Part shown: piece by piece, positions 51,701 to 61,699 of the stretch | How the letters are laid out: every line of letters starts with the position of its first letter | Numbering within the stretch: position 1 is the first letter of the stretch | The notes under the pieces: model-generated | The model's database searches: none | What the model was told of the DNA's origin: nothing | The model's input: the letters and a program-made list of their open reading frames with translations, nothing else | Made by a program: the position numbers and the translations under genes | NCBI GenBank assembly: GCA_019095985.1 | Contig: CM032661.1 | Coordinates: 22,927,182 to 22,991,181 of the forward strand | Direction of reading: 5' to 3' | DNA from: Streblospio benedicti | Taxonomy: Eukaryota > Annelida > Polychaeta > Spionida > Spionidae | Length of the DNA stretch: 64,000 nt

Positions 51701-54700
51701 GTTGAAATTGGCCAAAAATAATTATATCCAATGTGGCTAAAGGTGGCTAAGAAAAAAATGGATTGGCTAAAATGGTGACTAAAATGATTTCCGATTGGCT
51801 AAAGTTTTTCAAAATCCTTTAGCCATTTTGGCTAAGAAAGGTTCAACCTTAGCGCGAGCCCAGAGTTTCCATAAGTAGTTAACATAATACCCCCAATATA
51901 TTTTAAGTTGAACACTTTATGATCATTATTTATTTAATCATACTTTATTTCGTAATAGACAAGCTTGTCTTTCACTAGATAATCAATCGTCATGGTAATA
52001 GTGTGTGGAATTAACAGAAAAGTTACAAAGATCTCAAAGTCACATTGTAGTGATCAGATCAACTCGTTTCACTCATATATCACATGAACAACTGAAAAGA
52101 TGGGGGAATCTAATGCTACAAATGTTTCATGCATTTGTTGAACAAAGGAAAAACACTTTATATAGTGCTTTTTCAAGGATAACCATGCTTTCTTGCGTAC
52201 TTGTGTGCTATATTAAGTATATTTATGTACTTTAGGTGACATCTGTAATGACCCAAAAGACCTTGTCATTCAGAGCTCTTTTCACTCTATTCTGAATTAA
52301 ATATTATCATTGACTGAAATGGTTGTCATACTTTATCAAGTCACATGTCAAATCTTGTGTTTTTTAAATGAAAATTGAACTTTTCTTGTTAAAAAATCTG
52401 TTGAAAGCCTTAGAAAATTAGTTAGAGAATCATTTACTAGTCTGTAAATGATTCACAATTTTAACTTTTATTAACTGTCGCTACACCAGCTTGATAGCAT
52501 GTGTGATACCATCATGTTGACCACAGGAGACTCCTAATACCAGCAGGTCTCCCCCAGTACCCCTAGTATATTGGAAGAAGAGGTCTTGTCACTGAGAATG
52601 TTTTCTGATTCCATAGCTATGTTGGGTCTTCCACTGGATGTCATAATTCTGATTGATTTGTCCCAGTAAAAGACCCCCACGGACCCTGCACCTTGCACTG
52701 TAATATATTGTAGATAGATGAACCTTCCTCAAAATCTGCTGGTCTTTTATCTTCATTCAGTAACCACTCTGGTGACCCCAAAGACCTTGAGACTGACAGC
52801 TCTTTTTATTCTGTAATTTATTATTATGGACTGAAAGAGGTGTGCTGTTAAGGAGTCACATATACAGTCACACTACCCACACCTTTTCTTATTGCTGGAA
52901 CATATACTTGTTCATCAATCTAAGACTGCTCATATGAATTAGGTCATACCTTGTTATACATTATGCATATGGTGTTGATGCTTTTTTTTTTTTCAAAACA
53001 TAATTTGACCTTATAGTGTTCAAGTTTGATATAAAATGTATTGGTCAGTATAAATACTGAGACAGCTGGTTCACGTGTAAGGATTATTGTAGTACATAAA
53101 ATTGAAACATGTTAGCTGTCAAATGCAAAACTGGGTGGTGCAAATTTCGTGAGCTCCTGATGGTCTTAACCAACAGGTACATTCCTAAATGGTTTATAAT
53201 GTGACAGTTGCTGCTAGCAGATGAATATCTTTGAGATGTAGAGTGTATTCCACCTGTGTACGCAGTGCTATGCGACATGAGCAGAATCCTCCACTACTGT
53301 AAATCGTCTGAATAAAAATGACCGAGCTATGATCCGCTGGATGTGTAGTGTGAAGACTAAAGATGATACTAGTAAAGACAGCCTTCTGAGAAAAATTGTA
53401 TAACAAGATTTTGATAGTGTTCTTTTTAAAGGGAGACTGGAATGGCTAGGTCATGCTGAGTGCAGCTCTCGCTGGATTAGCAAAGTAAGAAAACTTGAAA
53501 TAGAAGGAAGGAAAGGAAAAGGAAGACCAAAACAGACTTGAGATGATGTTGTGGAGAAAGATCTGGCATGTTTGGGCGTGTGTCTGATAGATCCTGGTGA
53601 CCGATAGGCTAGGAGAGGATTGTTGAGATATAGGCTGTGCAGCCAGGCCACACCCTCTGAATGAGGAGTAATTAGGGCCTGCTCAAATAAACTTAGGATT
53701 TGATTGATTGATTGATTAATATTTATTTGAATTTGTAGGTATGGTATATTGATAGACCCTATTACATGGTTTCAAGTATTTCTACACAATCCTTACAGCT
53801 GGCCAAATCTAAGTCTCGTAATAGGTAAGTGAAGATCTGGTAGTTATAACCCCTTTCACTATAAAGGTTCGTACACTGAGTCTTTATGACAGAAATGAAA
53901 AAATTGGACAAAAATAATAATTAATTCCTTGGGATATTTGTGTTTTTGGTTTTGGCTTTATGATAGCAATGAAATATATACATGTGCAATAATTTTAGTA
54001 TGTAATGTGTGCTTATTTTTCTCTTTTAGGCGTGAATTTGTTCATTTTATTTGCATTTTATTTGGAAATCAAGTTATCAAATGTAAGTATAGCAGTGAAA
54101 TAGAAATGGAATTAATATACGTATGTTTGAAAACTTATTGTAGTTCAGGTAGAAATCAAATTTCTTTAGCAAAACTTTTTACTGGCCAACGACTCTTCTG
54201 TCAATTTTTTTATCTATGCATGTTTTGTTGCAAATTTCAACTGGCAATGTTTTGCGCTACCCATATTCTACATGGAAAACATTTGAATTAAACTGGCATA
54301 TTGCTGTTTGCCAGTACCAATTTCGAGCCCTGAAGTTGAAAATTGACTTTGCTTTATTTGGGTTGTAGAAAATGATTTTATGACTTTTCTTTCAGGAGAC
54401 TATCTCAGAAAATGTTGCCTGGTATCTTCACAGCATCAATCTGTTTCTGGTACTGGTTTTACCAGCAGCTGTGATACTTTATCTTCATCCTAACCCAGGT
54501 ACTACTGCAAAGGGCATCCATCACGTAGTTGAATATATTGCACTTATTTACCATAGTATTGTTAATATCTGAGTATTCACTACTAATAGGTCATTGATAG
54601 ATTACTGTAGAACATTATTGCAAATTTAACAATATGGATTATCCTGCATAGGTGTTTATGAACATTTGTGTTTTTTAATGTGAAAATATCAATGCAGCTT

Positions 54701-57700
54701 CCTGCGTGTATTTCAGCATGCTCCCTTGTGGCTCTGGGAATTTACACTGTTGTGTTCCTCAAGTTAGTGAGCTACAAACATGTCAATAAATGGTGTCGAG
54801 AAGCAAAATTAAAGACCAAAAAGTTTTCACGCACCAGGAATAAGTCAGTTGGTATGTGGAATATATCATAGAGGCTTTGATTAGATACAAATATTCATGT
54901 ATACTAGTCATTTGTTGTTTCATCTGCAAATTTAATACACAATATGAGCAATGCATATACTTAAAACCGATAAAGAAAATAAATTTTCCACTGTAAATCA
55001 ATACGTAATATAAGACTTAAAAGCTTGATTGATTATATATTCGTTGCATTATTTGGATAAAGGTTTTTAGAAATAAATTTTACATGATGTAAAAGTCTTG
55101 ATGTTTCGATAAAAAGCACTTTTTATGGTAATGTTTATTATTACAGGTCACGAACTTCAAAACTTAGCGAATGGTGACATAGCACCACTAACAAAATATC
55201 CTGACAATCTAACCTTAAAAGGTAAGCTATTTTGTGGTATCGTTTTTTCAACTGCAATGGTAATCAAGTAGTTCAGATATGAATTTTTCATATTAGTATT
55301 ACTTTTTAAAAGTAGTTTTTTAATATTTACTTTTGAATGGTAGACATGCTTGACATCAATAATAACATTCATTTTTCAAATTTTCAGATTTGTATTATTT
55401 CCTATGTGCACCTACTTTGTGCTATGAACTAAATTTTCCTAAATCCGGAAGAATCAGAAAGCGATTTTTATTAAAAAGGATTGCAGAGATGGTGTTACTC
55501 ACAGGATTGATTATTTCTCTTGTACAACAGGTACCCTACAAAAGCTGTTTTTCAATGTAAACATCTGAATTAAAGAAAAAATAATTGGCAATATTAAATT
55601 ACTTTGTGAAAAAAGGTAAAGACGTATCATCAATATAAATGCATAACTTTATAGAAAATGTTATACAAAATGCTTGAAAATGACTGAAATACAAATAATA
55701 TTCACAATTGAAATGTAATTTAAAGAATGCTGGTTTTTATTCAGTGTAATAGGAATAATTTTTTCTCGTGTAAAGGATTTCAATTTTTTTCACATTAGCA
55801 AAGTTTAGTCTAAAACTTTAAGATTTTCTGGTCATTATAAATAGTCCCGGGTAAATAGTGCTGTAATTATAGTATTCTAAGTTTAGCACTAGGTGAAGTG
55901 TAACATTATTATTTACAACGCACCTTGATAACAGTTTAAATGTCTTTCTGCTCACCCCCCTCAAATTTAGGAATAATTAGGGGCTTTGCAAATTAATTTA
56001 GGATTTGTTTGATTGATCATACTGTCAATTTCCATTTCAGTGGATAATTCCTACAGTTCTAAACTCAAAGGAGCCATTTGTGAAAATGGATGTTCCCAAA
56101 ATTGTTGCTCGTGTTTTAAAATTAGCTGTGAGTATGTGTAGACAAAATTGTTAATTTAAAACCCAGTAGTTATTTTACATATATGTAAATATTTTGGTTT
56201 CTGATACTAACGCTTCAGAAAAAAATGTTACTTTGCTCTTCTTGGCCAGATCCCCAACATCTTCATCTGGCTGATGTGGTTCTACTGGCTGTTCCACTCA
56301 TCCCTCAATGTTATTGCCGAGCTGCTTCACTTTGGTGACCGCGTGTTCTATCGTGACTGGTGGAATGCTGAAACCGTACAGAATTTCTGGCAGAACTGGA
56401 ACATTCCTGTCCACAAGTGGGCTAGCAGGTGGCCAATCTTCTTTTTTTTTGTATTTATATCAACGTTGGTATTTTAGTGTATTTCTTATTCAAGCTTTAA
56501 AGATAATGCTCAGCCATAAACCTGTTTTTCTGTAAAATCCAGTATCAATAAATGGTGCCTTTAATTCCATGGCAAGTGTAAGGAAAATAATATTTAGAAT
56601 TCCACTTTTAATATTTATTACACCTTTAGAAATACACATCTTATAAATGGAAGGAACTTTCAGAATGCAAAGAACGCATCATATTGCTTCTGTGCAAGCA
56701 TATTTGTTCAGCCACTTGGCATAACCTTTAAGACTTTACTTGTGTATAAGATGAAATGTAACAGGTTTTGGTATTTGTTTCCCATAAAAAAAACTAGTAA
56801 TACATTAGATATATGATAGATTATTGGTGAACGTTTTATAGAAGTCATTCTACAGGGTTTTTTTACAAACACATTTTAATGTATTACCATATGAAAAAAA
56901 CGTGTACGTAGTACTATTTTATTTTTCACCACATTACAGGCATCTATACAAGCCATTGCTGAATAAAGGTTGCAGTAGAATGCAGGCTAATGTTGCTGTA
57001 TTTGTGCTGAGTGCATTTTTCCATGAGTATCTTGTCAGTGTGCCTCTAGGAATGTTCCGTCTATGGGCATTCATGGGTATGCTAATGCAGGTAGAAAATT
57101 TGTTTTATTTTATTTATTTATCTACATCATGCAAGTTGTTGAACCGTCCATAGCTTGAAACAGGATAAAAAGATAACATAAAAATAATGTAACAAAAATT
57201 GATATTGAACCATATCTGCAGTGATTGTCACAGTTTATTCAGTTATCACCTGTTACTAAAGTTGTATAAAATCTTATTCCATTCATTAGTGATTACACAC
57301 CCATATATATTAAAAATGCTTGATTATACTGTCTGTACCAAACCATTATCAGAATCAAGTAATCTCTTACTCAAAGAAGCTGCACTTTATATCCAATTAC
57401 ACTAAAATAGTCAATATTGGCTTTTAACAAATTCTGCAGATATACTAGCACCAAATTCAATATTCATAAACTTTCTAAACATACTATTAAATGCCACCTT
57501 AACCTTCTTTAATTGGTCTTTTTTGTATTTGCCCCATAGCTCACAACCATATTTGTTGGAGCAATAAGTGTGGAATAACCTTTTCTTAATTACTGGTATA
57601 CAATGACAGAATTTATGACAGCTTATTAACACGTATATATAAAGCCTTAAAGGTTATGTTCAGTTGCCAAACAAATATGCTTGTATAGAAGCAATACGAT

Positions 57701-58624
57701 ATGTTCTGTGTATTCTGAAAGTTTCATTCTTTTACACAGCCTATTAGAGTATTTAGAGCAATTTAAATACTAGGCAATAGGAACCGGTATAACCCCATCA
57801 AAACATGTGAACGCAACAAATGTCAACCGAATGATTTTCGTCAGACGTAACTTGCACGGTGCACATAAGAAGTCGCCTATATCTGCTATGTTAATTGTCA
57901 CGTCTGTCATTGGAAGTTCACTGTACGTCTGGCGAAAATCATTAGATTATGCAACATCACGTGACCTTGTGTTTTAGCTGACAATATATAACAGTATTTT
58001 TATAGATGTAATAAATACTAAACGTGAAAAATATAAATCTTATTTCCCTTATGCTTCCAATGGAAAGGGCATCGTTTATTGATACTGGATTTTACAGAAC
58101 ACATATTTTTGACTGAGCAATATCTTAAAATCTGTCTCTTAATGTCATTATCATTTAACAAATCGTCATCAGAGATCATCACACCTAAGTGTTTATGACA
58201 TGGAGTATAATTATAACTTTACTTTCGTTTTTTGTATCTTATCGTCTCTTGCTCTCTACTCCATAGCATACAACTTGTCTTACATATTGAAAATTCATTT
58301 GTTTAGCCGTTCTCATATGTCATGTTCCACACTTTCCACTGAATAACGTTGTTAAAGCACATTGTTCAATGAAAACTGTAAGGCAATCACATGGTGTATT
58401 GTTTTATATTAATTTCGTATCTCAAATTCATTTTACCCAACTACTTTGTATGATGTATTCTTAATTGACATATTTAATTTTAGGTTCCTTTGGCAATTTT
58501 GACGGCTAAATACCTGACCGGTGTTTGGGGCAATGTAGCAGTGTGGATCTCGTTGATCATTGGACAACCAGTTGCTATACTTATGTATTATGTGGATTAC
58601 TACTTGATGAACTATGCGGATTGA
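39797..58624 (+). CDS. DGAT1: Diacylglycerol O-acyltransferase 1
   Basis: Thirteen exons: 39797-40167, 40475-40562, 41082-41122, 53739-53824, 54030-54082, 54396-54498, 54717-54851, 55147-55221, 55388-55530, 56041-56127, 56250-56428, 56940-57090 and 58484-58624. All phases agree, giving 550 aa (human 488). DGAT1 is an ER membrane MBOAT enzyme joining diacylglycerol and fatty acyl-CoA into triacylglycerol. Clear marks are [60 protein letters not shown] (residues 427-433), [21 protein letters not shown] with the catalytic His near 482, and the C-terminal [20 protein letters not shown]. The start is the first ATG after an in-frame TAA; the long hydrophilic N-terminus (about 120 residues) is lineage-specific. 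Intron 3 is 12.6 kb, holding a Gypsy fossil, a repeated exon 3 and a hAT-like element. Confidence 0.95.
42305..47648 (+). mobile_element. Gypsy (Ty3-like) LTR retrotransposon fossil in DGAT1 intron 3
   Basis: The left terminal repeat spans about 42305-42640, from TGTTGGGCTAC to CACAACATAACA, with a polyadenylation-like AATAAA near its end. TGGTGGCAGCG at 42641 sits where a primer-binding site belongs. Parts follow in the standard order: gag (43166-43825), zinc knuckles and aspartic protease with DTGA in an overlapping second frame (about 43740-45062), reverse transcriptase (about 45060-45700), RNase H (about 45790-46180) and integrase (about 46500-47160). Overlapping gag and pol frames are normal for the family. 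Only a short stretch at the right end (about 47563-47648) matches the left repeat. The gag and protease parts are well preserved, but the polymerase part is broken, with several breaks. Age cannot be read from the uneven ends. Confidence 0.88.
47649..49018 (+). repeat. First copy of the DGAT1 intron 3 right-hand segment
   Basis: Matches 52213-53702 from TAAGTATATTTATGTACT to ATTAGGGCCTGCTCAAATAA. It includes an internal degenerate repeat around TGACCC(A)AAAGACCTTG, whose two units are about 500 bp apart, and a LINE remnant at its right end. Confidence 0.8.
48560..49018 (+). mobile_element. LINE 3'-end fragment (copy 1)
   Basis: Counterpart of 53225-53720. It encodes a degraded relative of the [10 protein letters not shown]...[10 protein letters not shown] motif that ends many non-LTR reverse transcriptase proteins. 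Frames are interrupted. It was duplicated with the surrounding segment rather than inserted separately. Confidence 0.6.
49268..49309 (+). pseudogene. Duplicate of DGAT1 exon 3, out of frame
   Basis: 42 nt equivalent to the 41-nt exon at 41082-41122, with the acceptor (ttccag) and a weaker donor (GTAAAG). Relative to exon 3 it lacks one C and gains two bases, so including it would shift the frame and meet a stop at once. Either it is skipped, or it is an allelic or assembly variant of exon 3. Confidence 0.7.
50604..51862. mobile_element. Non-autonomous hAT-like DNA transposon in DGAT1 intron 3
   Basis: A 1,259-bp element with inverted ends TGGGCTCGCG, extending imperfectly to about 17 bp. The 8-bp duplication GAGTTTCC is perfect (50596-50603 and 51863-51870), as for hAT elements. 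The unoccupied site is seen in the noisy copy at about 37287-37297, which confirms the borders. Subterminal motifs differ by side: GGCGAA three times near the left end, and GGCTAA about six times near the right end. There is no transposase. The 100-codon minus-strand frame at 50624-50926 shows no known motif. Confidence 0.75.
53225..53720 (+). mobile_element. LINE 3'-end fragment (copy 2)
   Basis: Translates to [28 protein letters not shown] and DDVVEKDLA, the C-terminal end of a non-LTR retrotransposon polyprotein, with a stop inside. It ends in a (GATT)n tail immediately before the polypyrimidine tract and acceptor of DGAT1 exon 4. Confidence 0.65.
55950..56030 (+). mobile_element. LINE tail remnant in DGAT1 intron 9
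   Basis: GGAATAATTAGGGGCTTTGCAAATTAATTTAGGATTTG followed by GATT repeats, here split as GGAATAATTAGGGG and TTTAGGATTTG, matches the end of the LINE at 53225-53720. Only the last 60-70 bp of that family are present. Confidence 0.55.
57190..57640 (-). mobile_element. LINE reverse transcriptase C-terminal fragment in DGAT1 intron 12
   Basis: The minus-strand peptide at 57632-57411 includes [29 protein letters not shown] and GASISAEFV. This matches the region following the reverse transcriptase core of many invertebrate non-LTR elements (YCxxMYGCxLW ... LRVAYNNxFR). It is truncated at both sides. Confidence 0.65.
57830..57943. repeat. MITE-like inverted repeat in DGAT1 intron 12
   Basis: The ends AATGATTTTCGTCAGACGTA and, inverted, AATGATTTTCGCCAGACGTA differ at one position, enclosing about 75 bp. 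No clear target duplication. Confidence 0.55.
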
Positions 58625-60280
58625 AATGATAGAATACAGAGTGTGGTAAAAGTGTACAGTGTAAAACAAAAGGTGAGAGTTGAGTATTTCTGAATGTTGA
58701 GTGTTGTTTTTTTTGTATGAAAAACTCAAATTTTGTGAAATTTGAATTGACAAGATTGTGCAGATAGAAGGTTTTGTGATATGTTGAAGATGAAATCAAG
58801 GAAAAATATTATTTTTCATATTCACTATTTTACTTCCTTTTTCTTAAATGTTTTATATTTTGTGGCGATAGTCATGAACAGTTCTCAGAAAGATGCAATT
58901 CTATTTACAAACAATATTCAGAGTTTAATAAAAAATCTATATAATCTGTAATTTTTCGATATTGATGTTCATCACGATGTTAAAAATGTCAAATATTAGT
59001 TACCTACAAAATCTTTGAAAATTGATTTTGTTGTATTTTTTACATTTCTGTGATAAGAAAGCAGGGAAAGCAGTGACAATTGTGAGAATCATGAACAATT
59101 TGAATTGTTTATTAATTAAGCTTGGTACCTTTAATGTACAGAAATTATAAAACAAGGATGAATATATCATATCTGATTCTGAGATAGCAGTGTGTCTATT
59201 TCAATTGAAATATAGGTTTTCTCATAATGATAATATTTTAGTGTTTTTATACTATACCAATTAGCATAGTTTATGAGCATTAGGTCTAATCATTTTAGAG
59301 AAATTAACTCCCATTGCTTAAACTAATGGAATTCATTAAATATTATTGATCTTGATATTGACAATCAATTGTTCTGATATTTTTGGCAGGTAGCAGATGA
59401 TTAACAATTAGGTTCATAGAATACTGGCTTTGTGTTTGCCGTTTGTGATTTGTCTACATATTTTTTCATTGAATAAATTATAGTGCAATATTTATGTTAA
59501 AAAAAAATTCGGTTATGCAGATATCAAGCCTCAAAGATCATGCTCCGTCATAAAAGTAACTGTTTTGTAAAAACTGTTATCAATAAAAGATGCTCAGTTT
59601 TAAGTGCAAGGAAAATAATCAATTATTGTCATGTAATGTATATTTATCATACTTTCCAATTGATTAGAAAAGTGCAAAGCTTCTTGTTAATAAAAAGAAA
59701 AAGCCATGTTAAATTAAGTAAGAGGATGATTTGTGCTGGATGTACCTTGGATTTCCAACAGCAAGTGACTTAGTCACATTTACACCTAGGCTATGACTGT
59801 CAAAAATCATCCATTTAATGCTCATGTCTATTTTATTTGTATTACAATTTCCATAATGCAGTTTTTACACACTGCTTGTTGAGTCACTGAGCATAAACTT
59901 TCATGTATGGAATTCATGTGCGTTGAAATTGGATATATAGTTAAACCATGTTTTTCATGTGCTTATGAGTAAATGAAATTAAAAAAGAAGTAAGATCATA
60001 TCTATGTGATGTACAGCTTGCAAATATTTAAAGAAAATCCTGTAACGTTTATTTACACATCTATATTGTAAAAATAAATTAACACTACTTATATTAATTT
60101 TGTATTTAAATAATGCTTTCAATGTGTGCAACATAACAAAATGCGGTAATTCCTTTTAAGTATAGTAATAATGGAACTGTTTCCACATTACATTGGTCCA
60201 ACTGCATATTTAGTCGATAATTATGAATACTGCTGAATTGATATAAATAATATAAATATAAGTTTTAATAAATTGCTATT
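58625..60280 (+). other. Presumed DGAT1 3' UTR and flank
   Basis: AT-rich with several possible polyadenylation signals (AATAAA near 58927, 59474, 60079 and 60269). No coding exon seen. Confidence 0.45.
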
Positions 60281-60745
60281 TGACACTTGGGTATGAATAA
60301 AGAGGCAGCTGTGGATGTATTTTGAATATTTGTAATCATCTATTTTCAGATAATATGTTTGATGATTGTTTTGATGTGTTGTACTTTTTACAATAAATGC
60401 AGTCTGACTTTTGTCAGTAAACACTAACAATTTCTTTGTTTTAGTTCAGTACTTAAACAATTCAAATCTACAGCTTCACAAGCTAAGTATATGTAGCCAT
60501 TTTAATCAAATAATTTGAAATAATGATAAGCTGTTTTTGAAATTTTGTAGATCTAAACTCCCGCGGCAACGATGAAGAAACCAACTTGCATGTATGTGAC
60601 CATCTCAAAAATCATTTAGTAGGAAAAATGAATGACCATCCTGAAGTAGTGGAAATGCGAACATTGTGCTTAAAATATGTTTGCATTGTGTCGTCATGGC
60701 GGTCATTTCTTTACCTGGAATGGGAACGATTTTAAATAATGATAC
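60281..60745. other. Intergenic, no gene seen
   Basis: AT-rich sequence between the presumed DGAT1 3' UTR and the G-run motif cluster. No open frame of convincing composition. Confidence 0.4.
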
Positions 60746-60746
60746 A

Positions 60747-60955
60747 GGGCGGGGGGGGGGGTCCAACTTTTCCGATTCCTCTTGGGGGGGGTCGCTGAAC
60801 TTTTTTATCACGCTATGGTATATATTTTTTTAAATATTTTCTTTTAGCAATTGTCCAAACATGCAATGACTATGTAGAGGACTTTTGCTTTAGTGGGGGT
60901 GGGGGGGGTCACTCAACTTTTTAAAATGTTGATGGGGGGGGGGTCGGTTAACTTT
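60747..60955 (+). repeat. Four dispersed copies of a G-run/ACTTTTT motif
   Basis: Runs of 8-12 G at about 60751, 60784, 60900 and 60934 are each followed by TC and 4-6 variable bases, then AACTTTT. Spacing is uneven (about 33, 115 and 35 bp). Such G runs can form quadruplexes on the plus strand. Confidence 0.6.
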
Positions 60956-61074
60956 TTCTTCGAGCCCCAAAAAATGGACGACTCCCCCGGTATCGTTATT
61001 TATGATCGTTCCCTTAATATTTTTAGCCAGTGACTAGGGAAACAAAGTCGGCTCGTAAGCCAACCCACTGTTGG

Positions 61075-61111
61075 TAGGCTAGGGAGCCGACATTTTCGAC
61101 TCCCTAGCCTA
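61075..61111. repeat. Hairpin, 12-bp stem
   Basis: TAGGCTAGGGAG pairs perfectly with CTCCCTAGCCTA across 13 nt. Further partial copies of the stem word (CTAGGGA, GCTAGGA, GCCTAGCC) lie within 200 bp on either side. Confidence 0.55.
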
Positions 61112-61469
61112 TCCTCACTGCGTAAGCTAGGAAGTCAATGTAAATATTTATAATAGAAAAGAATGTCAGAATAGAGCTTACCACTTAAGAAATGCGCTGT
61201 CTAGAGAGCCGACGTCGGCTGCCTAGCCACTACCTAAATCCTTCGTTTTAACCCATTTTGTGGCGTGTCGCCTAATGCGAATTGTGGAACCCTAATTTGA
61301 CATTGAGGGAGTGTTAAGTGCACTTGCCTTTTCTCTGCCTTTCCCCAGCTATACACATCTCCATTTTCCCTCTTTCCCACACAGTTCACGCAGTTCACAA
61401 ATGTAGTGGTATGCATTTCAACTACGCAACGATATGCCATAATGGGGGGGGGGTGTTATAAGAGGTCTA

Positions 61470-61665
61470 GAAATCCCATATCCCTCTTTTATCAGCCTTT
61501 TTTCCCTTGTCCCTCTTTTAGGGCCTTTTTCCCTTCTCCCTCTTTTTGGAGGCCTTTGTCCCCATATCCCACTAATTGGGGATCCCGTATCCCTCTTTTT
61601 TGCCCTTTTCCCCTTATACCGCTTTTTTCAGCCTTTTTCCCTTATCCCACTTCCTTATGCCCCCC
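61470..61665 (+). repeat. Degenerate pyrimidine-rich minisatellite
   Basis: Five or six units of roughly 30-36 bp are built on TCCCTCTTTT, GGCCTTTTTCCCTT and ATCCC. The resulting proline/phenylalanine-rich frame is a composition effect. Confidence 0.6.
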
Positions 61666-61699
61666 CCCGCCCCATTATGAATGTTCATTAAGATTACGG

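Larger units (their letters stand above)
49059..53702 (+). repeat. Second copy of the DGAT1 exon 3/intron 3 region
   Basis: 49059-50545 matches 40885-42304, and 52213-53702 matches 47649-49018. The middle contains about 400 bp absent from the Gypsy-bearing copy, plus a hAT-like insertion. The left junction (about 49021-49075) is rich in homopolymer runs, like the noisy copy at 32373-37375, which suggests an assembly seam. Confidence 0.8.
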
